64,000 nt of DNA from Roseibium sp. HPY-6. Its GTDB lineage: Bacteria > Pseudomonadota > Alphaproteobacteria > Rhizobiales > Stappiaceae. A program made the position numbers and the translations under genes. How positions within the stretch are numbered: the first letter of the stretch is position 1; each line of letters begins with the position of its first letter. The stretch covers positions 1,240,001-1,304,000 of the forward strand of contig NZ_JBEWCD010000002.1 of assembly GCF_040530035.1 (NCBI RefSeq), written 5' to 3'. A model generated the notes under the pieces. It was not told the DNA's origin. It worked only from the letters and a program-made list of their open reading frames with translations, and did no database searches. Of this stretch, positions 25,449-34,802 are shown piece after piece.

Positions 25449-25592
25449 CTACTCCGAAACCTCTGCAAGAAGCCGCAGTGACGCCACTTCCCGCGTTGCG
25501 ACCGCGGCTTCGGTAAGCTCACCGCTGCGTATCAGGATCTGAACTTGAGCCTCAAGCATATCAGCGAGCTGTTTCAGTCTTTCCCCAACCAT
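25449..25592 (-). CDS. Small hypothetical protein (47 residues)
   Basis: The minus-strand frame opens MVGERLKQLADMLEAQVQIL and ends LLAEVSE. It has an excellent ribosome site, GAGGAGGACGG just before the ATG at 25592, high third-position GC, and an amphipathic helical pattern. It is followed closely by the convergent amn stop. I do not recognise a family; a short helical regulator is one possibility. The good ribosome site and clean frame support it being real. Confidence 0.65.
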   Translation of the reverse strand: MVGERLKQLADMLEAQVQILIRSGELTEAAVATREVASLRLLAEVSE

Positions 25593-25644
25593 TCCGTCCT
25601 CCTCAGGTAATATTAACTTTACGGAAAGAGGAGCTGATCAGATC

Positions 25645-25674
25645 AAAAAAACGCGCGCTGTTTCCAGCGCGCGT
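25645..25674 (-). terminator. Intrinsic terminator of bfr
   Basis: On the minus strand a perfect 10-bp stem, ACGCGCGCTG with CAGCGCGCGT, and a four-base loop are followed by a run of T. It lies 30 bases after the bfr stop. Confidence 0.88.
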
Positions 25675-25703
25675 TCAAGAACTTAAGAGGACTTTAGCCG
25701 GTC

Positions 25704-26189
25704 TTATTCGGCTTCGTCAGCGGGAGCGGCATTCAGCAGGCCGTATCGCTCTTCGCCGATCTTCTCAAGAAGCTCAAGTTGGGTTTCCAGAAAGTCTATG
25801 TGACCTTCTTCGTCCGCCAGGAGTTCTTCAAAAATCGCCATGGAAACGTAGTCGCCCTCGTCACGGCAGATGTCGCGGGACGTCTTATAGGATGCGCGGG
25901 CGTCGTATTCACCGGCAAGGTCGCATTCCAGAACTTCCTTGATGTTCTGGCCAATGCGCAGCGGTGCAACTTTTTGCATGTTCGGATGACCTTCCAGGAA
26001 GATGATCCGGTCCGTCAGCTTGTCGGCGTGTTGCATTTCTTCAATGGACTCTTCCCGCTCTTTTTTGGCGAGACGGGCAAAGCCCCAATCGGCCAGAAGC
26101 CGATAATGCAGCCAGTACTGGTTGATTGCGCCGAGCTCAAGGAACAGGGCCTCGTTCAAACGCTCAATGACTTTTTCACTACCCTTCAT
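25704..26189 (-). CDS. bfr: Bacterioferritin
   Basis: Iron-storage cage subunit of 161 residues. With the ATG at 26189 the ferroxidase ligands fall at E18, E51, H54, E94, E127 and H130, and the heme ligand at M52, the same numbers as in E. coli Bfr. This supports that start over a GTG at 26195. GAGGAGAGG precedes it. Two Irr-type boxes lie just upstream, so iron and heme status probably control it. Confidence 0.97.
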   Translation of the reverse strand: MKGSEKVIERLNEALFLELGAINQYWLHYRLLADWGFARLAKKEREESIEEMQHADKLTDRIIFLEGHPNMQKVAPLRIGQNIKEVLECDLAGEYDARASYKTSRDICRDEGDYVSMAIFEELLADEEGHIDFLETQLELLEKIGEERYGLLNAAPADEAE

Positions 26190-26221
26190 GGCCACCTCTC
26201 CTCGGAGTCTATGGGATATAG

Positions 26222-26262
26222 TTTAGAATAATTCTAGAGTTGTTTTTTAGAATCATTCTACG
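26222..26262 (-). promoter_or_regulatory. Two Irr-type iron-control boxes
   Basis: TTTAGAATAATTCTAGA (26222-26238) and TTTAGAATCATTCTACG (26246-26262) both match the alphaproteobacterial Irr box, a TTTAGAA-N3-TTCTAAA palindrome, with centres 24 bp apart. They lie 33-73 bases before the bfr start. Irr represses bacterioferritin under iron limitation in related organisms. Confidence 0.8.
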
Positions 26263-26375
26263 CTATGTGTCCAGTGCTAGTTTATGAAAAAAGCAAAATT
26301 CGGAGCGCGTCAAATGCCGTTTCGCGTTGAAGCGCACTCCGCGCCATACGCAGCCGCGCGCTGGCCGTGCTTTCG

Positions 26376-26409
26376 AAACAAAATAGCGCGGCCTCTTTCG
26401 AGACCGCGC
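26376..26409 (-). terminator. Intrinsic terminator of the fasciclin gene
   Basis: The minus-strand hairpin GCGCGGTCTC-GAAA-GAGGCCGCGC (one mismatch) is followed by TATTTTGTTT. It lies about 50 bases after the fasciclin stop. Confidence 0.7.
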
Positions 26410-26457
26410 CGGCAGACGGAACATGATGGGGCTTGAATGTACCCGTCTGTTCTTTGA

Positions 26458-26940
26458 TTAGGATTGCGGCAGAATGACCGCATCAATGACGTGGATAACG
26501 CCGTTGGAGGTTTCGATGTCAGCTGAAACGACCTTCGCACCGTCCACTTTCACACCATCGGTGGCGTCGACAGTGATTTCGCTGCCCTCTACGGACGCGA
26601 CTTCAGCCTTTTTGCCTGCGATGTCGGAAGACATCACCTTGCCCGGCACCACGTGATAGGTGAGGATCGCGACGAGTTGGTCTTTGTTCTCAGGCTTCAG
26701 CAGGTTTTCAACGGTGCCTTCCGGCAGTGCGGCAAATGCTTCATCGGTCGGTGCAAAGACAGTGAACGGGCCGTCGCCTTTAAGCGTGTCGACGAGACCT
26801 GCTGCCTGAACGGCGGCTACCAGCGTGTTGAAGGAGCCAGCGCTGACTGCAGTGTCGACGATGTCTTTCTGGCCGGCCTTGGCCGCGGACAGCGGCAGAA
26901 CAAGAAGAAGGGCGAATACAAGCTTCTGGATTAGTTTCAT
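26458..26940 (-). CDS. Secreted fasciclin-domain protein
   Basis: A 160-residue protein with a signal peptide (1-22, ending AAKA/GQK) and one FAS1 domain covering the rest: [41 protein letters not shown] (the H1 box), [15 protein letters not shown], and [13 protein letters not shown] (the H2 box). FAS1 proteins act in adhesion or matrix binding. It is a single gene between its own terminator and a spacer with no gene. Confidence 0.94.
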   Translation of the reverse strand: MKLIQKLVFALLLVLPLSAAKAGQKDIVDTAVSAGSFNTLVAAVQAAGLVDTLKGDGPFTVFAPTDEAFAALPEGTVENLLKPENKDQLVAILTYHVVPGKVMSSDIAGKKAEVASVEGSEITVDATDGVKVDGAKVVSADIETSNGVIHVIDAVILPQS

Positions 26941-27248
26941 AACTCACTCCCGGTGTAGCGCACAGGCAAGGGGACAGGGCTTCGGGAAACGCACTTTCCC
27001 GAGCGAATTCAAAAAGTTGTTTGTGCACCTGTGTCGCTGTCTTTACGCCCGTTCGTTAAAAATGGATGAGGAAAAAGTGATCGCGGATTTACGCACACTT
27101 TCGTGTGATCCAGAGACACCCAATCTACGTCGCGCGTGCCCGCACCCGCGATAGAAACAAGCCGCCCTGACCTCGAGCCGCGGTCTGCCGGACTTGGCAA
27201 CAGGTCCCGGATCGGGTCCGGGACGGCGCAGAACAGGCGGATCTGCTT
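26941..27248. other. Intergenic spacer, no gene seen
   Basis: No convincing frame on either strand. The right part holds a hairpin, GTCCCGGA/TCCGGGAC (about 27209-27229), that resembles the intergenic repeat family at 12999-13047 and may act at the end of the minus-strand oxygenase transcript read from the other side. Confidence 0.4.
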
Positions 27249-27797
27249 TCAGCGGAATCTCGGACCGTGACACCAGCATGTCAGCGAGACGCGACGCCCT
27301 GAAACGACAGGCACCACCCGGTGCAGCATGAAACTGGCAAATAAGGTGGCACTGCCCTGATCCCGGGTAGCTTCCAGCACCCGACTGCCGAGATTGATCT
27401 CCAGGCCGCCACCTTCATAAGTGAGTGGCGGCGAAAGTTGAACCACGATAGTCGCCTTGCGAAGCTGCGCGATCTGGCCGTCGCCTATGTCGGAATGCCA
27501 GTCATAATGACCTGCCTCGTTTTCATCGTAGACAGCGACCTGCAGCTTCTCCCGGAACTCGGTGATCTCAAAATCGAAGGTTTCCCGATTGGCTTCGGCC
27601 ACAGCGCTCATGATCCGCTCCATGACCCATGCAGCTGGTCCTTCGTCGTCGAGCCAGCTGATTTTTGCCCGTCGGATTTCGCTCTCTTGAACGCCACCGA
27701 CGAGCCCGCCGGAATTCTGTGTCTCCGCCTGGCTCAAACGGATGATTTCAGTGCATTCGGCGGAAGAAAAAAGAGAAGGAATTGCATGAGTGAACAT
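27249..27797 (-). CDS. 2-oxoglutarate/Fe(II) dioxygenase, PKHD type
   Basis: A 182-residue prolyl-hydroxylase-fold protein. The metal site is visible: HxD in YDWHSDIGDG and the distal His in FASFMLHRVVPV, followed by the 2-oxoglutarate-binding Arg in VSGRRVSLTCW. Such PKHD enzymes hydroxylate proteins or small molecules; the target is unknown. The ATG at 27797 is preferred over an in-frame TTG at 27839. Confidence 0.88.
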   Translation of the reverse strand: MFTHAIPSLFSSAECTEIIRLSQAETQNSGGLVGGVQESEIRRAKISWLDDEGPAAWVMERIMSAVAEANRETFDFEITEFREKLQVAVYDENEAGHYDWHSDIGDGQIAQLRKATIVVQLSPPLTYEGGGLEINLGSRVLEATRDQGSATLFASFMLHRVVPVVSGRRVSLTCWCHGPRFR

Positions 27798-28014
27798 GAA
27801 GATGTGTCCGGATGTTTGCTCGTCTCCTTCAAACGGCAATCGTCAGGAAACGCAATCGAGTTCTATTGCGTGAATGAACTCGGGCGCAACATTTGACGCA
27901 GATTTCGGAGCGTCTAGTATGTCTTCAGGCACCGACCTGAACAGCGAGGCAAGCGGCTGGAATACGGCACCGACCGATCCGGATGGCGGCCCGCATCCTG
28001 AAAAGGGGCATGTC

Positions 28015-28392
28015 ATGCCTACCAAACAAAACCATTCCCTTCGCCTTGGTCGTATCGCCGCAATGCTTCCGGTAAGCGACATTGAAAGATCGCTTCAGCT
28101 TTATCGGGATGTCTTCGGATTCGAAAAGACGTTTGAAAACGGTGACCCCGTCGGTTTCATGATACTGAGAAAAGACGATGCGGAACTGCACCTCACCCTT
28201 CAAAAAGGATACAAGGCACCGGCTTTCAATGTCGCGCATATGCTGGTCTCCGATGCAACGGAGACCTATCGAAGGTGCCAGGACCATGGCCTTCGCATAA
28301 TCAAACGCCTTCAGGACAAGGACTATGGCCTGAGAGCGTTCGTCTTTGCGGATCCCGACGGCAACCGGATAGATGTAGGCGAGATCCTCTAG
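28015..28392 (+). CDS. VOC family (glyoxalase/bleomycin-resistance-like) protein
   Basis: A 125-residue protein with two VOC modules: RIAAMLPVSDIERSLQLYRDVFGFEK first and RAFVFADPDGNRIDVGEIL last, with the metal-type Glu in the last strand. Enzymes and resistance proteins of this fold bind small ligands as dimers. The ATG at 28015 with AAGGGG upstream is preferred; the frame stays open to an ATG at 27874. It converges on mutY. Confidence 0.85.
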   Translation: MPTKQNHSLRLGRIAAMLPVSDIERSLQLYRDVFGFEKTFENGDPVGFMILRKDDAELHLTLQKGYKAPAFNVAHMLVSDATETYRRCQDHGLRIIKRLQDKDYGLRAFVFADPDGNRIDVGEIL

Positions 28393-28415
28393 CCCTTTTG
28401 CTGGCAAAGGTTCCG

Positions 28416-29483
28416 TCAGCGCAGTGCCGCCGAGACCACCTTTCGCATTACCGTCGGCAGAGCTTCGTCTTCGAGCGACGCGGTTGGCGACCACCAGGCG
28501 CCACCTACCTTGGAAAGAACGGCGTCTTCCGTGTCTGTGCGAAAGACCGTCAGCCGCAGGTGGAAGTGGGTGAACGTGTGTTTCACTTCCGAAGTACATT
28601 TTTTCCATGCGCCGGCAAACGGGGCTTGGCCCGCTGCCCGCGCCGGATCGAACGTCTCGGACCACTCGGTTCCGGGAACTTCCGTCATGCCGCCCAGCAA
28701 TCCTTTTGGAGGCCTTCGGCGAAGCAATACGGCGCCTGTTTTCCGGTCAACCGCGACAAAGGCTGCACCATACCGGGTCGGTTTTTCCTTCTTCGGCGCT
28801 TTTCTGGGCAGGGTTTCCGCAAGGTTTGAGTTTTGAACCTCGCAGTCGTTCATCCATGGACAAAGACCGCAAGCCGGCCGCCGCGGGGTACAGATGGTCG
28901 CTCCCAGATCCATCACCGCCTGCGCAAAATCGCCAGGGCGATCATGTGGCGTCAGACCGGCCATTGCGTCCCTTATTTCGGGTTTGGCATCGGGCAGGGG
29001 CGTCTCGATCTGTTTCAGGCGCGTAAGAACGCGTTCCACATTGCCGTCGACGACAGCGGCCGGCCGGTTAAACGCGATTGCGGCAATGGCAGCGGCCGTG
29101 TAGGGACCGATGCCGGGAAGCTTGAGCAGGGCGTCTTCGGCCTCGGGAAACTTTCCGCCGTGCTCATGAGCGACCAATTCGGCGCATTTTTTCAGATTTC
29201 GCGCACGTGAGTAGTAACCCAGCCCCGCCCAGGCCTTCATGACGTCTTCCTCGTCGGCGGCCGCAAGAAGTTCAACCGTTGGCCATGAAGCCGTGAACTT
29301 TTGAAAATAGTCTTTCACTGCTGCAACGGTCGTCTGCTGCAGCATGATCTCTGATAGCCAAACGCGATACGGATCAGGGACTTCCCCCATCTTTCCGTCT
29401 TCCGGTGAGACGCGCCAGGGAAGTTTTCGTGCGTGCCGGTCGTACCATGTCAGCAATGTGTGACTGAGCGAAGCAGTTGTCAT
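28416..29483 (-). CDS. mutY: A/G-specific adenine DNA glycosylase
   Basis: Removes adenine opposite 8-oxoguanine. The 355 residues show the catalytic-domain PWRVSPED and DPYRVWLSEIMLQQTTVAAV, the HhH LPGIGPYTAAAIAAIAF with catalytic Asp in VVDGNVERVL, the 4Fe-4S loop C-X6-C-X2-C-X5-C in CTPRRPACGLCPWMNDC, and a C-terminal NUDIX-like domain (GAVLLRRRPPKGLLGGMTEVPGTEW). It is divergent from dciA. Confidence 0.97.
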   Translation of the reverse strand: MTTASLSHTLLTWYDRHARKLPWRVSPEDGKMGEVPDPYRVWLSEIMLQQTTVAAVKDYFQKFTASWPTVELLAAADEEDVMKAWAGLGYYSRARNLKKCAELVAHEHGGKFPEAEDALLKLPGIGPYTAAAIAAIAFNRPAAVVDGNVERVLTRLKQIETPLPDAKPEIRDAMAGLTPHDRPGDFAQAVMDLGATICTPRRPACGLCPWMNDCEVQNSNLAETLPRKAPKKEKPTRYGAAFVAVDRKTGAVLLRRRPPKGLLGGMTEVPGTEWSETFDPARAAGQAPFAGAWKKCTSEVKHTFTHFHLRLTVFRTDTEDAVLSKVGGAWWSPTASLEDEALPTVMRKVVSAALR

Positions 29484-29689
29484 GAGATCCAGAGTGTACT
29501 TGTCGATGAATTCATTGTCGCAATCTTGGAAAGCCTGGGGACAACTTGGGAAGATGTGATCCAGGTATGGAACATGTGAAAGTATTCGTCGTCATTTTGT
29601 CGTATTCTATTGCGACATCAAATCCCAATGTGAGAACCGGTTTTAATCGGCACCTATCGGCAGACCGTATCAGGAGGTAGGCCAACAAC

Positions 29690-30217
29690 GTGTCAAAGGC
29701 AAATGCGCACAACAAGCCGAAAGAGGCAAAACTGCTGGCCGACCTTGTCGGCAAGGCCATGACGCCTGCCTGCCGGAAACGCGGTTTTGCCTCCGTCGAC
29801 ATTGTCGCGGCCTGGGCGGATATCGTTGGCGAGCGGTACGGCACCCGCGTTCAACCCGACAAACTGATCTGGCCCCGGCAAGTCGAATTGGATGATCCGG
29901 AAGCCCCGCGCCAGTCAGCGACACTTGTCGTCCATACGGACGGCGCGACCGCGTTGATGCTTTCTCATGACGGCATGCAGGTGATCGAGAGGATCAACTC
30001 TTTCTATGGCTGGGCGGCGGTCGGGCGCATCAAGATTTTGCAGCGGCCTGTCCGCGCGAAACCAGTGGAAGAACCCAAACCCCTGCGATCGCTTTCCGCG
30101 TCTGAAGAGGAAAAACTGGAAAAAAGTCTGGAAGGTGTCGAAAACGGCCGCCTTCGCGAGGCCCTGAAGAAACTGGGTGCGCAGGTGATCGCCAAGAACT
30201 CGGACAAGGCTGCCTGA
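29690..30217 (+). CDS. DciA-like DUF721 protein
   Basis: A 175-residue protein of the DUF721 family, which includes the replicative-helicase loader DciA. The DUF721 core reads VDIVAAWADIVGERYGTRVQPDKLIWPR and continues TLVVHTDGATALMLSHDGMQVIERINSFYGWAAVGRIKI. The C-terminal 60 residues are charged and helical. The GTG start has AGGAGG upstream. It lies ahead of dsbA and smc, a grouping common in Hyphomicrobiales. Confidence 0.88.
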   Translation: MSKANAHNKPKEAKLLADLVGKAMTPACRKRGFASVDIVAAWADIVGERYGTRVQPDKLIWPRQVELDDPEAPRQSATLVVHTDGATALMLSHDGMQVIERINSFYGWAAVGRIKILQRPVRAKPVEEPKPLRSLSASEEEKLEKSLEGVENGRLREALKKLGAQVIAKNSDKAA

Positions 30218-30409
30218 TCCGTTGCGCCGAAACGCTGCAAATCGGCGATAACAAAGCAATAACATCATCGTGAAACAAAGGTTTCTGTTCTCCTCTCTCC
30301 TGCCACATTTGATAAGCGTTGTTGACGCCACGTGCCTCAAGAGGCAAATGATGCCATAGAACCGGCACCGTCGGGTGCTGTGCTTAAAACAAGTGACAGG
30401 ACGATTCTC

Positions 30410-31045
30410 GTGACCCAGACTCGCAGACACTTTCTCAAGTCGACTGCCTTGGCAGCCGCTGCTACCGGCCTCACTTTCAGTTTTCCGGCTTTTGCACAGA
30501 GCGTTGATGTTGACGAGCTCATGGTGCCGGGTCCGCTTGGCGACAAGATCCTCGGAGACGAAAACGCACCGGTGACGGTCGTCGAATATGCATCCATGAC
30601 CTGCGGGCATTGTGCAAACTTCCACAACAGAACGTGGAAGCCGCTGAAAGAGCAGTATGTCGATACCGGCAAGGTCCGCTTTGTTTTCCGCGAGTTTCCG
30701 CTCGATCCTGTCTCGGCAGCCGCATTCATGCTGGCACGTTGTGCACCTGCGGAAAACTACTTTGAAATTGTGGATACCATGTTCGAAAACCAGCGTGCAT
30801 GGGCGTTCACCGACAATCCCTACAATTCCTTGCTCGACTTTTCCAAACAGATCGGATTTACACAGGAGTCCTTTGAGGAATGCTTGACAAACCAGGGATT
30901 GCTCGACGCAGTTAATGCAGTGAGGGATCGTGCGGCCAACGAGTTCGGCGTGAACTCGACACCGACGTTCTTCATCAACGGTGCAAGGCACCCGGGGGCG
31001 ATGTCGATTGAACAGATGGGAGCACTCATCGACGCGGAACTCTGA
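30410..31045 (+). CDS. DsbA-family thiol oxidoreductase with Tat-like signal
   Basis: A 211-residue exported thioredoxin-fold protein. From the GTG at 30410 (AGGA upstream) the N-terminus is MTQTRRHFLKSTALAAAATG, a twin-arginine signal with the RRxFLK core and cleavage near AFA/QS. The active site is CGHC (65-68) in YASMTCGHCANFH, and the cis-Pro is in NSTPTFFINGARH. The frame extends upstream to a GTG at 30332 but lacks a good start there. It oxidises or isomerises disulfides in the periplasm. Confidence 0.92.
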   Translation: MTQTRRHFLKSTALAAAATGLTFSFPAFAQSVDVDELMVPGPLGDKILGDENAPVTVVEYASMTCGHCANFHNRTWKPLKEQYVDTGKVRFVFREFPLDPVSAAAFMLARCAPAENYFEIVDTMFENQRAWAFTDNPYNSLLDFSKQIGFTQESFEECLTNQGLLDAVNAVRDRAANEFGVNSTPTFFINGARHPGAMSIEQMGALIDAEL

Positions 31046-31132
31046 ACCGGCGGCTCTATCGCCGGCTGGAGGCGCATGCCTCGCCGCAAAATCGACTTTT
31101 CCGGCGCTCGCTCAACAGCGGAGTGAGCGCCG

Positions 31133-34100
31133 ATGAGATTCTCAAAACTGCGCATTGTGGGCTTCAAGTCTTTCGTCGAGCCGATGGAATTCATCATCGG
31201 TGATGGACTGACGGGCGTCGTCGGTCCCAACGGTTGCGGAAAATCCAATCTCGTCGAGGCCCTGCGTTGGGTTATGGGCGAGAACTCCTACAAGAATATG
31301 CGTGCATCCGGAATGGATGACGTGATCTTTTCCGGTAGCCTGAACCGTCCGGCCCGCAACACCGCCGAAGTTGCCCTTTTCCTTGAAAATCAGGACCGCA
31401 CGGCACCGTCAGCTTTCAACGATGCCGACCTGCTGGAAGTCAGCCGGCGCATCGAACGGGAGCAGGGCTCCAACTACAAGATCAACGCCAAGGATGTCCG
31501 CGCTCGGGACGTGCAGCTTTTGTTCGCCGACGCCTCGACGGGAGCGCGCTCTCCCGCAATGGTTCGCCAGGGCCAGATCGGCGAGCTGATTGCAGCCAAA
31601 CCGACGGCCCGGCGGCAGATCCTGGAAGAAGCTGCTGGTATTTCCGGTCTGCACTCCCGCCGGCATGAGGCGGAAATTCGCCTGCGCGCCGCTGAACAGA
31701 ACCTTGAACGGCTGGAAGATGTCCTGTTGCAGATCGACGGTCAGCTCGACAATCTTCGCCGTCAGTCCCGCCAGGCATCGCGCTACAGGAACCTCTCCTC
31801 CGAAATCCGGGCTGCGGAAGCCTCCATCCTTTACATTCGCTGGACGGAATCGCGGGATGCGCTCGCGGCGGCGCAAGAACAGTTCACCGAGACGCAGAAG
31901 GAGGTCAATGAAGCGACCGCCCTGCAGGCCGAAAGCGCTCGCATTCAGGCGATTGCGGCGCATAAGTTGCCTGAACTGCGCGATGAATCCGCAAAGGCCG
32001 CCGCCACCTTGCAGCGTCTCGTTATCGCCCGCAATGAACTGGATGCGGAAGAAAGACGGGTCAAGGAACGTCTGCAGGATCTGGAACGACGACTGGTGCA
32101 GCTTGCCGAGGACATTCGGCGCGAACAGGCAATGGCCTCGGAAAACGATGACGTTCTGGAGCGCCTGAGTGAAGAGCGTGCCGAGCTTCTTGAAGAAAAC
32201 GAGACCGTGCAGGAACGTACGGAAGCCGCACGCGAAAAGGTGGCGGCAGCCGAGCAAACGGTCGGAACGCTGGAAGCGCAACTCGCCGATGTGACGGCGT
32301 CCGAGGCACGTGCGAGCGCAGAACGCAGGCAGCTCGAAAGGGCGGTTGCCGAGTCGCGTCTGCGCGCGGACCGTCTGGTGGTTCAGGTTCAGGATGCCAA
32401 CCAGACGCTTGAAACGCTCAACGCTCAAATGGCGGAGCATGACGGCGTTGCCGAAAACCGCGAGGCATTGGAGCTCGCTGAAGAAACCCTTCTGGAGGCG
32501 GAAACGGCTGTTGAGGAAGCAGAAACAGCAACGCGTGCAGCACGTGATGCCGAGCAGGCCGCACGCACTCCGCTGTCAGAGGCGCAGCAGGCCTTGCAAG
32601 GCCTTGAAACGGAAGCAAGGACGCTTGACCAGGTCCTCAACACCCTGGCTGACAAGGATTTCACACCTGTCGTTGAACAGCTTCAGGTCGAGCAAGGGTA
32701 TGAAACTGCGCTCGGAGCCGCACTTGGCGAGGATCTGGACGCGCCGCTGGACGCGAGTGCCGCTGTCAAATGGGGTCCGGCGTTGCCGCACGCTGAGGAT
32801 GCCGGTCTGCCAGCAGGTGTCAGACCCCTTGCCGAGTTTGTCGTTGCCCCTCCTGAGCTGACACGGCGGCTGCGCCAGGTCGGTGTCGTTGAACAGGCCG
32901 AGGGCCCCGGCCTTCGCGATAGGCTTGCACCCGGTCAGAGGCTCGTTTCGAAAGAGGGCGACCTGTGGCGGTGGGACGGGTTTGTCGTCGCGGCAAATGC
33001 ACCGACACCGGCTGCTCAACGACTGGCACAGAAGAACCGCCTGTTGGAACTGGGCGACGAAATCGAAACGGCGCGCCGCGATCTGGTCGACAAGCAGCAG
33101 GCACTCGAAATCGCTGCCGCCGACGTGCGCAAAACTGTCGAATGGGAACAGGCCGCGCGCGGCAAGGCGAGGGACGGTCAGCGCAGCGCCGCCTCGGCCC
33201 GCGAGGCTCTGAGTGCTGCAGAGCGCGCGGTTTCACAGTTGGCCGCGAAAAAGGCAGCGGCACAGGATCGCGCTGAAAGGTTCGGCGAAGAGGCTGAACT
33301 TGCGCGCGAACAAATGGCGGAAGCCGAGGAACGCCTCGCGGACGCGCCTGAAAGCTCCAACTATCAGGACAGGATTGAAGAGCTCCAGACGCGTGTCGCC
33401 GACGCACGGGCCGAACTTGCCGAAGCGCGTGCGATCTCGGAAGGTCTGTCACGCGAACAGGTGATGCGCGACCGGCGGCTCGAGGCCATTGCGCGCGAAT
33501 ATGACAGCTGGAAGGCGCGGGCCGCAAATGCTGCACGGCAGGTCACGGTGCTGACCGAACGCAGGGAAGAGGCGGAAGAAGAGCGGGCGGAACTGATCGA
33601 AGCGCCGGAAGACATTGAAATCAAGCGCCGTGATCTCCTGTCTGCCGTTTCCAAGGCAGAAGCGGAAAAGAAGAACCGGGATGACCAGCTCCAGCAGGCC
33701 GAACTTGACCTTGCCGACGTGGACCGCGCGGCAAAGGTGGCCATGGATGCGATGGCCGGTGCGCGCGAGAAGAAGATCCGCGCCGAAGAAAGGTTTGAAG
33801 CCGCCAAAGAGCGCAAGAGCAATCTTGAGCGCCGCATAGACGAGGATCTGGAGGTTACGGTCGCCGCTTTGCCGGGCATTGCAGGTCTGAAGGAGGGCGC
33901 ACCGCTTCCGGACGCTGGCGCCACGGAGCGCAAGCTTGAGCGACTCAAATCCGAACGCGAGCGGCTCGGCGGTGTGAACCTTCGCGCCGAAGAAGAACTG
34001 AAGGAAATCGATGAGCAGAAAACCACACTGACGTCGGAACGCGACGACCTGATCGAGGCAATCCGGCGCCTCCGGACCGGCATCTCCAATCTCAACCGTG

Positions 34101-34591
34101 AAGCACGCGAACGTCTGCTTGCGTCGTTCGAAGTCGTCAACGGCCACTTCCAGCGACTGTTTACGCACCTCTTCGGCGGGGGGACGGCCGAACTACAGCT
34201 TGTCGATTCCGATGATCCGCTCGATGCAGGACTTGAAATCATTGCGCGTCCGCCGGGCAAAAAGCCGCAGACAATGACGCTGCTGTCCGGCGGCGAGCAG
34301 GCGCTGACCGCAATGTCACTGATTTTTGCCGTCTTCCTCACCAATCCTGCGCCGATCTGCGTGTTGGATGAGGTGGACGCACCGCTCGACGATGCCAATG
34401 TCGAGCGTTACTGCGACTTGCTCGACGAAATGGCGGCAAGCACGGAAACCCGGTTTGTTGTGATCACGCATAACCCGATCACGATGGCCCGGATGAACCG
34501 CCTTTTCGGGGTCACCATGGCCGAAAGAGGTGTTTCGCAGCTTGTTTCGGTCGACCTTGAGACGGCTGAGCGATTCCGGGAAACGGGCTGA
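31133..34591 (+). CDS. smc: Chromosome segregation ATPase SMC
   Basis: The 1152-residue condensin ATPase, full length. Walker A is GPNGCGKSN (31-39); two long coiled coils flank a hinge at about residues 505-640 (FTPVVEQLQVEQGYETALGAALGEDLDAP region); the C-terminal head has the ABC signature LSGGEQALTAMSLIFAVF and Walker B ICVLDEVDAPLDD. The coding region is GC-rich and gives long open frames on the other strand that are artefacts. It follows dsbA by 87 bases. Confidence 0.97.
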   Translation: MRFSKLRIVGFKSFVEPMEFIIGDGLTGVVGPNGCGKSNLVEALRWVMGENSYKNMRASGMDDVIFSGSLNRPARNTAEVALFLENQDRTAPSAFNDADLLEVSRRIEREQGSNYKINAKDVRARDVQLLFADASTGARSPAMVRQGQIGELIAAKPTARRQILEEAAGISGLHSRRHEAEIRLRAAEQNLERLEDVLLQIDGQLDNLRRQSRQASRYRNLSSEIRAAEASILYIRWTESRDALAAAQEQFTETQKEVNEATALQAESARIQAIAAHKLPELRDESAKAAATLQRLVIARNELDAEERRVKERLQDLERRLVQLAEDIRREQAMASENDDVLERLSEERAELLEENETVQERTEAAREKVAAAEQTVGTLEAQLADVTASEARASAERRQLERAVAESRLRADRLVVQVQDANQTLETLNAQMAEHDGVAENREALELAEETLLEAETAVEEAETATRAARDAEQAARTPLSEAQQALQGLETEARTLDQVLNTLADKDFTPVVEQLQVEQGYETALGAALGEDLDAPLDASAAVKWGPALPHAEDAGLPAGVRPLAEFVVAPPELTRRLRQVGVVEQAEGPGLRDRLAPGQRLVSKEGDLWRWDGFVVAANAPTPAAQRLAQKNRLLELGDEIETARRDLVDKQQALEIAAADVRKTVEWEQAARGKARDGQRSAASAREALSAAERAVSQLAAKKAAAQDRAERFGEEAELAREQMAEAEERLADAPESSNYQDRIEELQTRVADARAELAEARAISEGLSREQVMRDRRLEAIAREYDSWKARAANAARQVTVLTERREEAEEERAELIEAPEDIEIKRRDLLSAVSKAEAEKKNRDDQLQQAELDLADVDRAAKVAMDAMAGAREKKIRAEERFEAAKERKSNLERRIDEDLEVTVAALPGIAGLKEGAPLPDAGATERKLERLKSERERLGGVNLRAEEELKEIDEQKTTLTSERDDLIEAIRRLRTGISNLNREARERLLASFEVVNGHFQRLFTHLFGGGTAELQLVDSDDPLDAGLEIIARPPGKKPQTMTLLSGGEQALTAMSLIFAVFLTNPAPICVLDEVDAPLDDANVERYCDLLDEMAASTETRFVVITHNPITMARMNRLFGVTMAERGVSQLVSVDLETAERFRETG

Positions 34592-34707
34592 CCGCCCCTT
34601 TGCGGGTGCCACCGCCACCGAGCGCACGTACAACTTAGGTCTCGCAAAAATCTCTCGAAGCGAAAAAGATAAGCATTTTCAATAGGATAATTATTAATCA
34701 AGTCTCC

Positions 34708-34736
34708 TTGACACGGCCTGAGGCGCCGACTATGGT
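34708..34736 (+). promoter_or_regulatory. Promoter of the ATP synthase F0 operon
   Basis: A consensus -35 TTGACA (34708-34713), exactly 17 bases, then TATGGT (34731-34736) as -10. It lies about 65 bases ahead of the atpI start. Confidence 0.7.
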
Positions 34737-34802
34737 GCGCGCGGCTTACGGGGCACTCCTGTTGATTGATCTGACATGTCGGCGCACTGGGGACAAAGGA
34801 AC

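Noticed and set aside
29915..30991. Minus-strand frame of 358 codons across dciA and dsbA
   Set aside because: It spans two well-supported plus-strand genes and has no recognisable domain.
33364..34398. Long open frame (344 codons) on the minus strand inside smc
   Set aside because: It is Ser/Arg-rich low-complexity translation opposite GC-rich coiled-coil codons of smc, has no ribosome site and no family.
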